A stretch of 64,000 nt of DNA from the NCBI RefSeq assembly GCF_002860285.1, contig NZ_PGVF01000014.1, positions 62,001 through 126,000 on the forward strand, given 5' to 3'. How positions within the stretch are numbered: the first letter of the stretch is position 1; each line of letters starts with the position of its first letter. The notes under the pieces are model-generated. The model had not been told where the DNA came from. It did not search any database and was given only the letters and a program-made list of their open reading frames with translations. The position numbers and the translations under genes are program-made. Positions 1-8,609 of this stretch are shown piece after piece. Source of the stretch: Bacillus sp. M6-12. GTDB lineage: Bacteria > Bacillota > Bacilli > Bacillales > DSM-1321.

Positions 1-714
1 CGCGAGCTGGTGAAAGAAGGAGCTAATGTGCTGCTTGTAAGCCGGAATGATGAAAAACTGAAAAAGGTAAGTGCGCAGCTTAATGAAGCAGGTCCGGGAA
101 GAACTGCTTATATTGCGGCCGATATAACAAAAACAGAAGATATTGATTCATTAATTGAAAAGATGATTGGGGAATTTGGCGGCATAGATATTTTGGTGAA
201 CAATGCCGGTGGACCACCTGCGGGCGGTTTTGAGCAGATGACGGACGAACAGTGGCAAACTTCATTTGAATTGAATTTATTAAGCTATATACGAATTATT
301 CGAAAAGCACTGCCACACTTAAAAGTGAATGGTGGTAAAATCATAAACATAGCATCCTCTTCCATAAAAGAACCGATCCCTGGATTGATTTTATCCAATA
401 CATTCCGTACAGCCATTGTTGGTTTATCTAAAACCCTGGCAGAGGAGCTGGCACCATTTAATATTTTGGTGAACACGGTGGGGCCGGGACGGATCGCGAC
501 CGACCGAGTTCGTCATTTGGATGACGTAAATGCTGAAAAACACGGGCTCAGCCGTGAAGAAGTTGAAGAAAACATGAAACGCAAGATTCCGCTTGGCCGC
601 TACGGAACACCGGAAGAGTTTGCTAGGGCAATTGTCTTTTTTGCATCGGATGCCAATACATATATGACCGGTGGAGCCTATTTAGTTGATGGCGGTCTGG
701 TTAGATCGATATAG
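1..714 (+). CDS. ykvO: Short-chain dehydrogenase/reductase, 5' end outside window
   Basis: The reading frame is open from the first base, so the true start and the N-terminal TGxxxGIG cofactor motif lie upstream. The visible part has the SDR core: the NNAG motif, then the Rossmann strands and a C-terminal MTGGAYLVDGG segment. It resembles FabG-like reductases and, by position next to ykwC and patA, B. subtilis YkvO. The active site is unusual: where SDRs have YxxxK this protein reads S-N-T-F-R, so the catalytic Tyr and Lys are Ser and Arg. Known SDR subgroups similar to beta-ketoacyl-ACP reductase lack a perfect catalytic tetrad, so this may be a family trait. Substrate unknown. Confidence 0.85.
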   Translation, partial: RELVKEGANVLLVSRNDEKLKKVSAQLNEAGPGRTAYIAADITKTEDIDSLIEKMIGEFGGIDILVNNAGGPPAGGFEQMTDEQWQTSFELNLLSYIRIIRKALPHLKVNGGKIINIASSSIKEPIPGLILSNTFRTAIVGLSKTLAEELAPFNILVNTVGPGRIATDRVRHLDDVNAEKHGLSREEVEENMKRKIPLGRYGTPEEFARAIVFFASDANTYMTGGAYLVDGGLVRSI

Positions 715-762
715 CAGGGAAGCGGAAGCGTGTTTTCTTATTTTGTAAATGGGGTGGAGAAA

Positions 763-1641
763 ATGGCTCTTTCGAAAGAAAATACAACAATAGGTTTTAT
801 TGGGACTGGCGTAATGGGAAAAAGCATGGCAGGCCATTTGTTGAAGGGCGGCTACAAGCTTTCCGTTTATACCAGAACAATGGAAAAAGCACAGCAATTG
901 CTTGATGCAGGTGCTGAGTGGGCTGAATCACCCAAGGAGCTGGCCGGCAAGGCAAATGTTATTATTACGATGGTTGGGTATCCTTCTGATGTGGAGGAAA
1001 TATATCTAGGAGAGGAAGGAATCATAAAGTATGGTTCTGAAGGAACACTCCTTATCGATATGACGACATCAACTCCATCCCTGGCTGAAAAAATTTACAG
1101 TACAGCCAAAGAAAAAGGGATCGGAGCCATTGATGCTCCGGTTTCTGGCGGGGATATCGGTGCAAAGGAAGCCAGGCTGACAATTATGGTTGGCGGCGAT
1201 GAGAAGGATTTTAATGCGGTAAAGGGCATTTTAGAGCTGATGGGAACAAATATCGTCCATCAGGGTCCTGCAGGTGCAGGGCAGCATACGAAAATGTGCA
1301 ACCAGATTGCCATTGCCGGAAATATGATTGCAGTAAGTGAAGCAATGGTCTATGCCAAAAAAGCCGGATTGGACCAGGATCAGGTTCTTAAAAGCATCAG
1401 TTCAGGCGCAGCGGGGAGCTGGTCTCTTTCCAATCTTGCTCCTCGAATGATCAAAGGAGATTTTTCCCCTGGCTTTTACATAAAGCATTTTATTAAAGAT
1501 ATGAAGATCGCCTTGGAAGAAGCCGAAAAAATGGGTATGGAAGTTCCTGGATTGTCGCTTTCTAAATCATTGTACGAGGAGATGGCGCAATCAGGGGAAG
1601 AAAACAGCGGAACACAAGCAATCTATAAGTACTGGAAATAA
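763..1641 (+). CDS. ykwC: NAD(P)-dependent beta-hydroxyacid dehydrogenase (3-hydroxyisobutyrate dehydrogenase family)
   Basis: A 292-residue protein that should oxidise a small beta-hydroxyacid with NAD(P). The N-terminal Rossmann motif GFIGTGVMG, the substrate-binding DAPVSGGDIGA segment and the GAGQHTKMCNQ segment carrying the catalytic Lys are all present, at the usual family length. I place the start at ATG 763 because GGGGTGGAG lies just upstream; a GTG 33 bases earlier is in frame but has no better ribosome site. It follows the SDR with a 48-base gap and may be cotranscribed. YkwC of B. subtilis has the same position near patA. The physiological substrate cannot be read from sequence. 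Confidence 0.88.
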   Translation: MALSKENTTIGFIGTGVMGKSMAGHLLKGGYKLSVYTRTMEKAQQLLDAGAEWAESPKELAGKANVIITMVGYPSDVEEIYLGEEGIIKYGSEGTLLIDMTTSTPSLAEKIYSTAKEKGIGAIDAPVSGGDIGAKEARLTIMVGGDEKDFNAVKGILELMGTNIVHQGPAGAGQHTKMCNQIAIAGNMIAVSEAMVYAKKAGLDQDQVLKSISSGAAGSWSLSNLAPRMIKGDFSPGFYIKHFIKDMKIALEEAEKMGMEVPGLSLSKSLYEEMAQSGEENSGTQAIYKYWK

Positions 1642-1842
1642 GAAAAGCGGAAGCGCCCTGATATTAGGAACGTCGACTAAAATCTGGCGGTTCTGTGCCA
1701 AACGTCGACGCCAGCACATCCTCAAAAGCTGCCGCTTTGTTTTGTGTGATGGGTCGCTGCCGTATCGTTACTTATCCTGTGCGTCGGGGCTGGGAGCTAG
1801 AGCAAGACAACCATACCTGTTAAAAAAAGTTATACTTCTTAT
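1642..1842 (-). repeat. Dispersed repeat family A, copy 1 (reverse orientation)
   Basis: Starts directly after the ykwC stop with the reverse complement of the family's GGGCGCTTCCGCTTTTCT end and finishes with the reverse of the GCTCCCAGCCCCGACGCACA segment. Internally it shares the TAGTCGACGTTCC block with copies 6 and 7. No gene is seen in it. Confidence 0.75.
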
Positions 1843-1961
1843 CTAGTGGGAAAAGCCTGTGCGTCCATATTTTGTTCTTTTGCTGCTTATCATAAAAAAC
1901 ATAGGTGTCTCATTTCGTGAATATCCTTGAAATAAAAGGATAGTTGAAAGGGGCATTTATT

Positions 1962-2327
1962 ATGGGATTATTTGAGGATATCAAAGAAAAATTCAATGAG
2001 TTAGAGGATGGCAGGTATGTTGTCCGAGTGGAAGGGTTCAAGAGGGATAAAACAATCCGCAACAGTAATCCTATCCGCTGGGAACTCTCTCTTATGAATG
2101 ACTATAGCGCACAGCTTCCTGCTAAATTCAGCCATGTAGAAACAAATGCCGGCTTTCAAATATTACTTAGGGAATTAAAAAATCTTGGTTATTCCAAACC
2201 CGGTTCAGCAGAAGAGTTTGAGGAAATTCTGAACAGCCTTAGAGGGGCGATCGTAGAGGTAAGCGTTACTACCACAAACAAAGAAGAAGGCTACCGTGAG
2301 GTTAAGTTCCTTCGCAAGCTGTATTAG
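1962..2327 (+). CDS. Small conserved protein, DUF669-like
   Basis: A 121-residue acidic protein starting at ATG 1962, nine bases after a GAAAGGGG ribosome site; an in-frame TTG 18 bases upstream overlaps that site and is less likely. The layout MGLFEDIKEKF, then a beta-rich middle with an ETNAGFQILLRELKNLGY helix and a C-terminal strand, resembles DUF669-type proteins, some of them phage-encoded and linked to single-stranded DNA metabolism. There is no phage context here. The family match is from memory, and no function is assigned. It is a single-gene unit flanked by repeat copies and closed by its own terminator. Confidence 0.7.
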   Translation: MGLFEDIKEKFNELEDGRYVVRVEGFKRDKTIRNSNPIRWELSLMNDYSAQLPAKFSHVETNAGFQILLRELKNLGYSKPGSAEEFEEILNSLRGAIVEVSVTTTNKEEGYREVKFLRKLY

Positions 2328-2380
2328 GATTAATGATTAAGTTGCCAAAGGGCTGTAAACTAGTTTAACCGGAAAACATG

Positions 2381-2414
2381 AAAAGACCGATCGGCCATTG
2401 GCATCGGTCTTTTT
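2381..2414 (+). terminator. Rho-independent terminator
   Basis: Arms AAAGACCGAT and ATCGGTCTTT followed by T residues, just after the DUF669-like gene. Confidence 0.85.
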
Positions 2415-2426
2415 GGCAAGATTACT

Positions 2427-2803
2427 TTTTTAAGAAGTACGGATGTCTATCTTCAGCGCCAAGCAATTTTTTTACGAAGTAAAATAAAGCAACTTTTTTT
2501 AAGAAGTAAAATAAAGCAACTTTTTTTCCTTTGGAAAATAGTCCGACATACAGGGTGTGGCATTTTAAGCCGGCCTCGAGTGTTATGACCAAATGCTGTC
2601 ACAACCTTTTATTGCGATCAAGGCCATCGGAATCCAAAGTCGGGAGCCCACGGGATAAGGAATGCTACCTCGTACGTAACAAGGACGCAGCTTTGGGAGG
2701 TGAACGGCGTTGCCACAGGACGAAGGTTATAATACAGATAAAGTTACAACACTGGCGACTTTAGCGGTTCTTCCTCTTTACATGCCGCTTTCGCTTTTCT
2801 TTT
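2427..2803 (+). repeat. Dispersed repeat family A, copy 2 (long, with internal tandem duplication)
   Basis: Begins with ACGGATGTCTATCTTCAGCG and ends with CCGCTTTCGCTTTTCTT. It shares GTTGCCACAGGACGAAGGTT and the ACACTGGCGACTTTAGCGG block with copies 3 and 4. A 25-base unit, GAAGTAAAATAAAGCAAC followed by seven T, is duplicated at 2476-2500 and 2503-2527. A 77-codon open frame inside it is not considered a gene. The repeat fills the gap between the previous terminator and patA. Confidence 0.75.
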
Positions 2804-2805
2804 AT

Positions 2806-3951
2806 CTAAACTGTTAAGAATTGCTCCATCCGGTCAAGTGCAGATTCAAGCATCTCCACAGAGCATGCATAGGATAAACGGAAAAAACCTTCTCCCATAG
2901 GTGAAAATGCATTGCCTGGGACTACGGCTACTTTTACTTGCTTAGCCATGTCCAGGGCGAATTGAAGCGAGTCAGTGTATGGCTGGGGCAGCCTGACAAA
3001 AAAGTAAAAGGCTCCATCAGGCTTTACAACGTCAAGTCCCATACTGACGAGGCGTCCATAGACATAATCCCGGCGCTTGGCATAGGCTTCTTTCATGGGA
3101 ATCGCATCATTCATTCCGGCAGTCACCGCTGCAAATGCGGCCTTTTGGGATATTGAGGACGCACAGGAAACATTATATTGATGCACTTTTATTAGGTGCC
3201 GTGAAATGGAAACGGGAGCAAAGACAAAACCAATTCTCCAGCCTGTCATCGAATGGGACTTGGATAAACCGTTAATCACAATAGTTTGTTCCCGTAAATA
3301 AGAAGCAATCGAGGTATGCTTCTGATCGAAAACAAGCTCACTGTATATTTCATCTGATAGGATGAAAATATCCTTGCCGCTGAGGAGTTCCGCGATTTCC
3401 TGCAATTCACCGGCTGTTAGAGTCACGCCAGTAGGGTTGGAAGGATAAGGCAGAACGATGCACCTGGTTTTTTCTGTTATGTAGGTTTTCAGAATATCCG
3501 CTGTTAGCCGGAACCCGTTTTTTGTCGTGTCCGCATAAACCGGTATTGCGCCGCACAGCTTGATAAGTGGTTCGTAACCTGGATACACTGGACCTGGAAG
3601 GATCACTTCACAGCCTGGGGACAAAATCGTCCGGAACGAAATATCAATAGCCTCACTGGCTCCAGTCGTTACAATCACTTCTTCGTCTGCATTATAGGAT
3701 AAGCAGTATTTCTGTTTCATATATTCTGCGGCAGCTTGCCTTAGCTCTAAATAACCTGCATTATGGGTATATACTGTAAAATTTTCATCAATGGCTGATT
3801 TCGCCGCTTCCTTAATATGCTCCGGCGTCGGGAAGTCCGGCTGGCCGATGGTTAATGATATCATGTCTTTAATATGAGAAACTGAATTGAAAAATTTTCT
3901 GATTCCCGATATTTCAATATTCTTTACCTGGGAATTAATTAAATGCTCCAA
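2806..3951 (-). CDS. patA: Aminotransferase PatA (N-acetyl-L,L-diaminopimelate aminotransferase)
   Basis: A 381-residue fold-type I PLP enzyme. The motifs follow the family order: NAGYLELR, TTGAS, PYPSNPTGV, SDEIYSEL and GLSKSHSMTGWRIG, with the PLP-binding Lys at residue 231. The sequence is very close to B. subtilis PatA over its full length, including the start MEHL and the segment GISGIRKF-type N-terminus. In B. subtilis it converts N-acetyl-amino-ketopimelate to N-acetyl-LL-diaminopimelate, the step between DapH and DapL, which are also encoded in this window (23957-26027). It is transcribed alone, divergently from corA. Confidence 0.93.
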   Translation of the reverse strand: MEHLINSQVKNIEISGIRKFFNSVSHIKDMISLTIGQPDFPTPEHIKEAAKSAIDENFTVYTHNAGYLELRQAAAEYMKQKYCLSYNADEEVIVTTGASEAIDISFRTILSPGCEVILPGPVYPGYEPLIKLCGAIPVYADTTKNGFRLTADILKTYITEKTRCIVLPYPSNPTGVTLTAGELQEIAELLSGKDIFILSDEIYSELVFDQKHTSIASYLREQTIVINGLSKSHSMTGWRIGFVFAPVSISRHLIKVHQYNVSCASSISQKAAFAAVTAGMNDAIPMKEAYAKRRDYVYGRLVSMGLDVVKPDGAFYFFVRLPQPYTDSLQFALDMAKQVKVAVVPGNAFSPMGEGFFRLSYACSVEMLESALDRMEQFLTV

Positions 3952-4141
3952 GATTTGTCGGCCTCCTCTAAATGGCTTTACTATGTACTATAGTATAACA
4001 GGAAGGAAAAATCGATAGATAATTCTATTATGCCATCCTGAGAGAACACCGCACGAAGGAAATGCGAGATTATTTTGCTTACAAAAAGGTTATATATTTA
4101 TTGTGAATACTTAATGACTTATTGGCGGAGATTTAAAAAAT

Positions 4142-5161
4142 ATGATTAAAACCTGTGTTGTAACTAAAGATGATCAAATGATTTACGATGTCCCGTTAAA
4201 GGACATCAAGGAAATGGAGCCGAAATGGTACTGGGCAGATTTTTGTAATGCAAACGAGAAGGAGGTAAGATTTCTTTCCGATCATTTCCATTTTCATCCG
4301 CTTGCGATAGAAGATTGCCTTGACAGTCTTAATCAGCGCCCTAAGCTTGATTTCTATGATGATTATCAGTTTATTGTTTTACATGCTTTGAGTGTAGAGC
4401 ATCTGCATCCTGTTGAAGTGGATTTATTTATCGGCGAAGACTTTCTCGTTACATTTCATAACCAAAAAGTCTCGCAGCTTGACCTTCTATGGGAAAGAAC
4501 AAAAACCTATGAATATTTCCAAAAGGGTCCTTTCTTCTTAATGCATGCTATTATTGATAAGCTTGTTGATGATTATTTTCCTCTTATGTACAAGCTGGAG
4601 GGGGAATTGAACTCCCTAGAGGATAATGCAGACGATGAAAGCATCAGCGAATTGATGGAAAGAGTTTTTGATGTGAGAGCTGATTTATCAGGGATACGAA
4701 GGTCCATTTTGCCTATGAGAGATCTTTTATACCGCATTATCCATTCAGACCGGCTGAATTACTTAAAGGAACAGCAGCTGTATTTCAATGATGTCCATGA
4801 TCATTTGCTGAAGCTGGTGGAGATGCTTGAACTTTACAGGGATTTTTCTTCTGATATCCGTGACAGCTATTTATCGATGAATTCCAATACAATGAATACA
4901 ATTATGATGACACTCACTGTCATTACGACCATTTTTATGCCTTTAACCTTTGTAGCTGGGGTATACGGCATGAATTTTAAAAATATGCCTGAACTGGATT
5001 GGAAATATGGGTATTTTGCTGTAATAGGGTTCATGACTGTTATCGCCTTGTTAATGCTTTTATATTTTTTAAAAAAGGGATGGCTCCACTTCGGCCGAAA
5101 GCCAAGACGCAGGCGGCGGCTGCAAAGCACTCGGGCATTTATGGACTACAAGCAGCGTTGA
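4142..5161 (+). CDS. corA: CorA-type magnesium/divalent metal transporter
   Basis: A 339-residue protein: a long N-terminal cytoplasmic domain (about 1-270), then two C-terminal membrane segments (about 272-292 and 305-327) with the signature YGMNF between them. The tail after the second segment is very basic (RKPRRRRRLQ), as expected for a cytosolic end. CorA pentamers pass Mg2+ (sometimes Co2+ or Ni2+) and gate on intracellular Mg2+. The start ATG 4142 follows GGCGGAG. It stands between patA and cheV, an insertion relative to the B. subtilis order as I remember it. Confidence 0.92.
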   Translation: MIKTCVVTKDDQMIYDVPLKDIKEMEPKWYWADFCNANEKEVRFLSDHFHFHPLAIEDCLDSLNQRPKLDFYDDYQFIVLHALSVEHLHPVEVDLFIGEDFLVTFHNQKVSQLDLLWERTKTYEYFQKGPFFLMHAIIDKLVDDYFPLMYKLEGELNSLEDNADDESISELMERVFDVRADLSGIRRSILPMRDLLYRIIHSDRLNYLKEQQLYFNDVHDHLLKLVEMLELYRDFSSDIRDSYLSMNSNTMNTIMMTLTVITTIFMPLTFVAGVYGMNFKNMPELDWKYGYFAVIGFMTVIALLMLLYFLKKGWLHFGRKPRRRRRLQSTRAFMDYKQR

Positions 5162-5223
5162 GCATTGGCTGCTGTGTGGAGGTAAATCAATAAAAACAAT
5201 CATCAGTTTACTGTCAACCCATG

Positions 5224-5290
5224 CATTTTAAGATAATTAATTTTTCTTATTCCGAACAATCGATGCAGCTCCGTCCCCTTTCCACAGAAA
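5224..5290. repeat. Short repeat C, copy 1
   Basis: The stretch containing GAACAATCGATGCAGCTCCG and TTTCCACAGAAAAAG recurs with few changes at 43989-44046 (GAACAATCGGCGCAGCACCG, TTTCCACAGAAAAAG). It merges into the terminator of the reverse-strand gene at 5358. Confidence 0.5.
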
Positions 5291-5322
5291 AAGAAAAGCC
5301 TGCCCCGGAAATAGGGCAGGCC
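5287..5322 (-). terminator. Rho-independent terminator (reverse strand)
   Basis: Arms GCCTGCCC and GGGCAGGC, followed on the reverse strand by TTTTCTTTTT. It closes the small gene at 5358-5567. Confidence 0.8.
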
Positions 5323-5357
5323 ATTCAGGTATAAAGAAGCATCTGGCTTTATATATA

Positions 5358-5567
5358 TTAATATCCGTAGTCCCAATCAATTTCTTCTTCCTGCCAAAAT
5401 ACCGGGGAGACATTTCCAAAATCAATCAGTTTGTTTTCAAGTTTGCAATTGTGATGCTCACAGCCACATTGTTCCCTGATTTCATCAAAAATAGAATAAT
5501 CAACATCTTCTAAAAATGTTACATTATAATTTTCAAGGAATAGGATGCAGTTCCTTTCAAGAGTCAA
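5358..5567 (-). CDS. Small Cys/His-containing protein of unknown function
   Basis: A 69-residue acidic protein with a central CGCEHHNC cluster that could bind a metal, and a tail rich in Trp, Glu and Tyr. I do not recognise the family. The assigned TTG start has an AGAGG very close upstream (about 3 bases), which is poor spacing, so the start may be wrong. The coding call rests on the full-length open frame, the terminator immediately downstream on the same strand, and the absence of a competing gene. Confidence 0.55.
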   Translation of the reverse strand: MTLERNCILFLENYNVTFLEDVDYSIFDEIREQCGCEHHNCKLENKLIDFGNVSPVFWQEEEIDWDYGY

Positions 5568-5735
5568 GCACCTCTTTGTTTAATTGGAGTAAATTCACTT
5601 TGTATTGTATTCTTAACAATAGGAGAAGTTCAGTCAATTTTGAATAAGTTCACAAAAGTATCAAAAACAGGATGGCGCAAGAAAAAAATGCATGCAAACT
5701 GCGTCTTAAAATGAAAGTTAAGGAGGAGAATATGT

Positions 5736-6227
5736 ATGGAAAATGAGGCTGCCTGGGATCACACGCCAGTTGAGAAAAGGGAATATGCAGGTTTCTGGAT
5801 TCGTTTTGCGGCAAACTTAATTGATTCAATTATTCTCGGAGTTCCCATCTTTATCATCTCAATGGCTGGTGTATTCTTTTTTGAGGGAGTTGCGATGGAT
5901 CCAAATTATCAGCCGACAGAGGCAGAACTGCTTGCCTTTGCAGGAGGATATGCGGTCTTTGTTTTACTTGCTGCACTAATAGGCTTTTTATATTATTCCA
6001 TTCTTCATTCTTCAAAATGGCAGGCTACAGTGGGAAAAAAGCTGCTGGGCCTTAAGGTTACGGATTTGCACGGGAACCGAATCTCATTTTGGAGAGCGCT
6101 CGGCCGAATAGTCGCCATGAGTTTTCTGTCAGGGATTTTCTATATCGGCTATATTATGGCTGCTTTTACCGAAAGAAAGCAATCGCTGCATGATATGATT
6201 GCAGGAACGATTGTTGTAAAATCCTAA
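5736..6227 (+). CDS. RDD family membrane protein
   Basis: A 163-residue membrane protein. The first segment begins YAGFWIRFAANLIDSI, carrying the Arg and Asp of the RDD signature; two further hydrophobic stretches follow at about 68-88 and 125-145. The WQATVGKKLLGLKVTD and QSLHDMIAGTIVV segments are typical of the family. RDD proteins are thought to be transporters or membrane scaffolds; some act in Na+ efflux. ATG 5736 is chosen because AAGGAGGAG lies seven bases upstream; an ATG four bases earlier is out of frame. Single gene with its own terminator. Confidence 0.85.
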   Translation: MENEAAWDHTPVEKREYAGFWIRFAANLIDSIILGVPIFIISMAGVFFFEGVAMDPNYQPTEAELLAFAGGYAVFVLLAALIGFLYYSILHSSKWQATVGKKLLGLKVTDLHGNRISFWRALGRIVAMSFLSGIFYIGYIMAAFTERKQSLHDMIAGTIVVKS

Positions 6228-6309
6228 TTTATTAGGAATGAAAAGAATGTACGTTTTCAAAAACCCTATCCATTTGCGGGAGAGCACTGAAAAGTTCACC
6301 CCGTTTTAA

Positions 6310-6425
6310 GAAAATGCTCTTGTTAAACTAGGCCGTTCATTTCCGCTTCAGTCGCTCGCTTTCCGCTGGCTCCCCTTGACACGCTTTTTCTGCAGGAGTC
6401 TTGCGCCTGTCACTCCAATCAAACT
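6310..6425 (+). repeat. Inverted repeat pair B, left half
   Basis: Contains GTTAAACTAGGCCGTTCATT, then CTCGCTTTCCGC and a stretch ending CTCCAATCAAACTTAG. Its outer end is mirrored by the right half at 6575-6670. The layout resembles degraded copies of a GC-rich intergenic repeat common in Bacillus-group genomes. Confidence 0.5.
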
Positions 6426-6462
6426 TAGTTCGAATTCCACAAAGAGCTTTCATAAAGTAAGA

Positions 6463-6508
6463 GAAAAAGGCATAGCACCTCCTTTAGTGAGGAGGTTATG
6501 CCTTTTTT
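6463..6508 (+). terminator. Rho-independent terminator
   Basis: Long stem AAAGGCATAGCACCTCCT with AGGAGGTTATGCC and a following T run. It lies between the two halves of repeat B. Confidence 0.85.
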
Positions 6509-6574
6509 GTATGATGGAAGTTTCCAATGGGTGGATGCTATGATACAAAATCAACAACTTTTTCAATAATAGTA

Positions 6575-6670
6575 TACCCGGGAGAAGAGGAGCACGGGAG
6601 ACCCCGCAGCGGTTACGGTCTAGGAGGCACCCGGGCCGCCACTAGAGCAGAAATCACTGGCAAGTTTAAC
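6575..6670 (-). repeat. Inverted repeat pair B, right half
   Basis: The reverse complement of its right end starts GTTAAACTTGCCAGTGATTT, matching the left half's opening with several changes. The middle has GGAGACCCCGCAGCGG. Together with the left half it fills the 700-base gap before cheV; I see no gene there. Confidence 0.5.
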
Positions 6671-6925
6671 TAGGAATGAATTAGGTCTTTCAGTATTATT
6701 GCTAAAATAATAAAAGTAAGATGTTTGTGAGTGATGACGATGAGAAGGTGCGACCTCTCAGAAAAAAACATAATCTACCGGAGTTAATGAAAGAAAAAGC
6801 CATTTAAGCAATAATTCCCTTTAGTCAGATTTTCACTAAATATTATGAATTACACGTCGTACATCCAGAAAATCATGGTATATTTAGACTATATACTGCA
6901 TTTTTTTAGGAAGGGCGAGTTATGT

Positions 6926-7831
6926 ATGGATAATAGAAAAGGAATTCTCCTTGAAAGCGGCACAAACGAACTTGAAATCGTCGAGTTCGGTATTGGCAGC
7001 AATAAGTTTGGAATAAATGTTATTAAAGTAAAAGAGATTATCAATCCCGTTCCCATTACGATTGTTCCCCAGGCACATCCTAATGTAGAGGGGATCATTG
7101 AGCTAAGGGGTGAGGTGCTTCCAATAGTAAACGTGGCGACCGCACTGGGATTCCCGCCTTCTGAAACGCCTCATCTGGATAAATTCATTGTTGCGGAATT
7201 CAATAAACAAAAGATCGTCTTTCATGTTCATAGCGTTACGCAGATCCATAGGATTTCCTGGACACAAATTGAAAAGCCATCGGACATGTACCAGGGAGCT
7301 GAAAGCCAAATTATCGGTGTGATTAAATTGAACGGAGAAATGATACTTCTGCTGGATTTTGAAAAGATTGTAGTAGAGATCAATCCGGAGTCAGGAATTA
7401 ATGTTCAGCAGGTTCAAAAGCTTGGAAAACGCGAACGCTCTGAAAAAAGGATAGTAGTGGCCGAGGACTCTGCGCTATTGCGGAAACTCCTTTATGATAC
7501 ACTTTCAGAAGCAGGATTCCAATATCTTGAATTCTTTGAAAACGGCCGGGATGCCTTAGGATACCTGGAGGGTATTTATGAATCTGGAAAGAACATAACT
7601 TCCGAGGTGCAAATGGTTATTACGGATATTGAGATGCCGCAAATGGACGGCCACCATTTAACAAAAAGGATAAAAGAGCATAATGAACTTGGAAAACTCC
7701 CTGTTGTAATCTTCTCATCACTGATTACTGATGATCTTCGGCATAAAGGGAAAATGGTCGGGGCGGACGGGCAGGTCAGTAAACCTGAAATTGCAGAGCT
7801 TATCAGGCTGATAGACTCTCATATCCTGTAG
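6926..7831 (+). CDS. cheV: Chemotaxis coupling protein CheV
   Basis: A 302-residue fusion of an N-terminal CheW-like domain (about 1-165) that couples receptors to the CheA kinase and a C-terminal response-regulator receiver (about 180-302). The receiver shows the acidic pair in VVAEDSALLR, the phospho-acceptor Asp 234 in ITDIEMPQMDG and the Lys in VSKPEI. In B. subtilis CheV phosphorylation drives adaptation of chemotaxis. The ATG at 6926 matches the family start and has AGGAAGGG upstream; the frame is open 27 codons further without support. It implies a motile cell. Confidence 0.93.
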   Translation: MDNRKGILLESGTNELEIVEFGIGSNKFGINVIKVKEIINPVPITIVPQAHPNVEGIIELRGEVLPIVNVATALGFPPSETPHLDKFIVAEFNKQKIVFHVHSVTQIHRISWTQIEKPSDMYQGAESQIIGVIKLNGEMILLLDFEKIVVEINPESGINVQQVQKLGKRERSEKRIVVAEDSALLRKLLYDTLSEAGFQYLEFFENGRDALGYLEGIYESGKNITSEVQMVITDIEMPQMDGHHLTKRIKEHNELGKLPVVIFSSLITDDLRHKGKMVGADGQVSKPEIAELIRLIDSHIL

Positions 7832-7960
7832 CTATTCGGCTGTTTTTGCAGACAGCGGAGCCTGGGCGTTTACGCTAGTTCAAAGACATAAATAATAATC
7901 TTAGAATAATAGATAGCATACCATCATTTAATTAAAACCTGATAGGCAGTATGTTCCTGA

Positions 7961-8271
7961 TCCTCCGACCATGCCTTGGCAAGAGCTTTTGTTATCGAGC
8001 CAAAACTATTATTTCTGGATGAACCATTTTCAGCCCTCGATTTGCCTGCCAAACGTGCACTCATACAGGATGTTAAAAACATACTGGAGCAAACCGGGAT
8101 ATCTTGCGTTTTCAGCCATGATTATCTTGAAATAAAGTACTTATCTCTAAAACTCTTATTGTGTTTAAAGGGAAATGTTTGGGGGCCTATCTGGTGTCAA
8201 GGCTTGCCGAAAACAGCTATTCTGCTGAAGTAAGACAGTATCTGGATAATTGGATGTCACCTTTGGAATAG
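7961..8271 (+). pseudogene. Decayed ABC transporter ATPase fragment
   Basis: The frame from 7961 to 8233 reads through the end of an ABC signature (ALARAFVIEPK), the Walker B LLFLDEPFSALD and a degenerate H-loop (VFSHDYLE). The Walker A region is missing, a stop at 7958 precedes the fragment, and the family pattern is lost after codon 60. A second frame then continues with AEVRQYLDNWMSPLE to a stop at 8269-8271, suggesting a frameshift near 8150. Closest in style to anion (molybdate, tungstate or iron) importer ATPases. Clearly non-functional. Confidence 0.75.
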
Positions 8272-8379
8272 CGGCAGAAATATACCGACGCCGATTGAAG
8301 AACATTCGGTTTTACATGTATTATTTATTGATGTTTTTATATATTTTCTAAAATGTTTAATACTTGGATCCCTTAATAC

Positions 8380-8419
8380 AAAAGACCTTGGCATCATACT
8401 TTTGCTGCCAAGGTCTTTT
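8380..8419. terminator. Bidirectional terminator
   Basis: Perfect stem AAAAGACCTTGGCA with TGCCAAGGTCTTTT between the ABC remnant and the reverse-strand ykyB gene. The rest of 8272-8609 holds nothing I can identify. Confidence 0.8.
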
Positions 8420-8609
8420 GCTTTATAGAGCTTTTTGTTGATGCCTTATAACAAGGCTTAGGCAGCAAATATTGGATGACGGTTCTTGGAAGGACGCTGA
8501 AATCTTATTAATGCTCAATCCTTGTACAAAAAGCTCAATTTCAAAACGGATGGACGTCCATTTAACGAAGCTTAAGGTTTGTGGAGAAACCAGAATGGAG
8601 TAAATTCAA

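Noticed and set aside
2531..2764. A 77-codon forward frame
   Set aside because: It lies wholly inside repeat copy 2, has no ribosome site and shows no protein-like conservation pattern.
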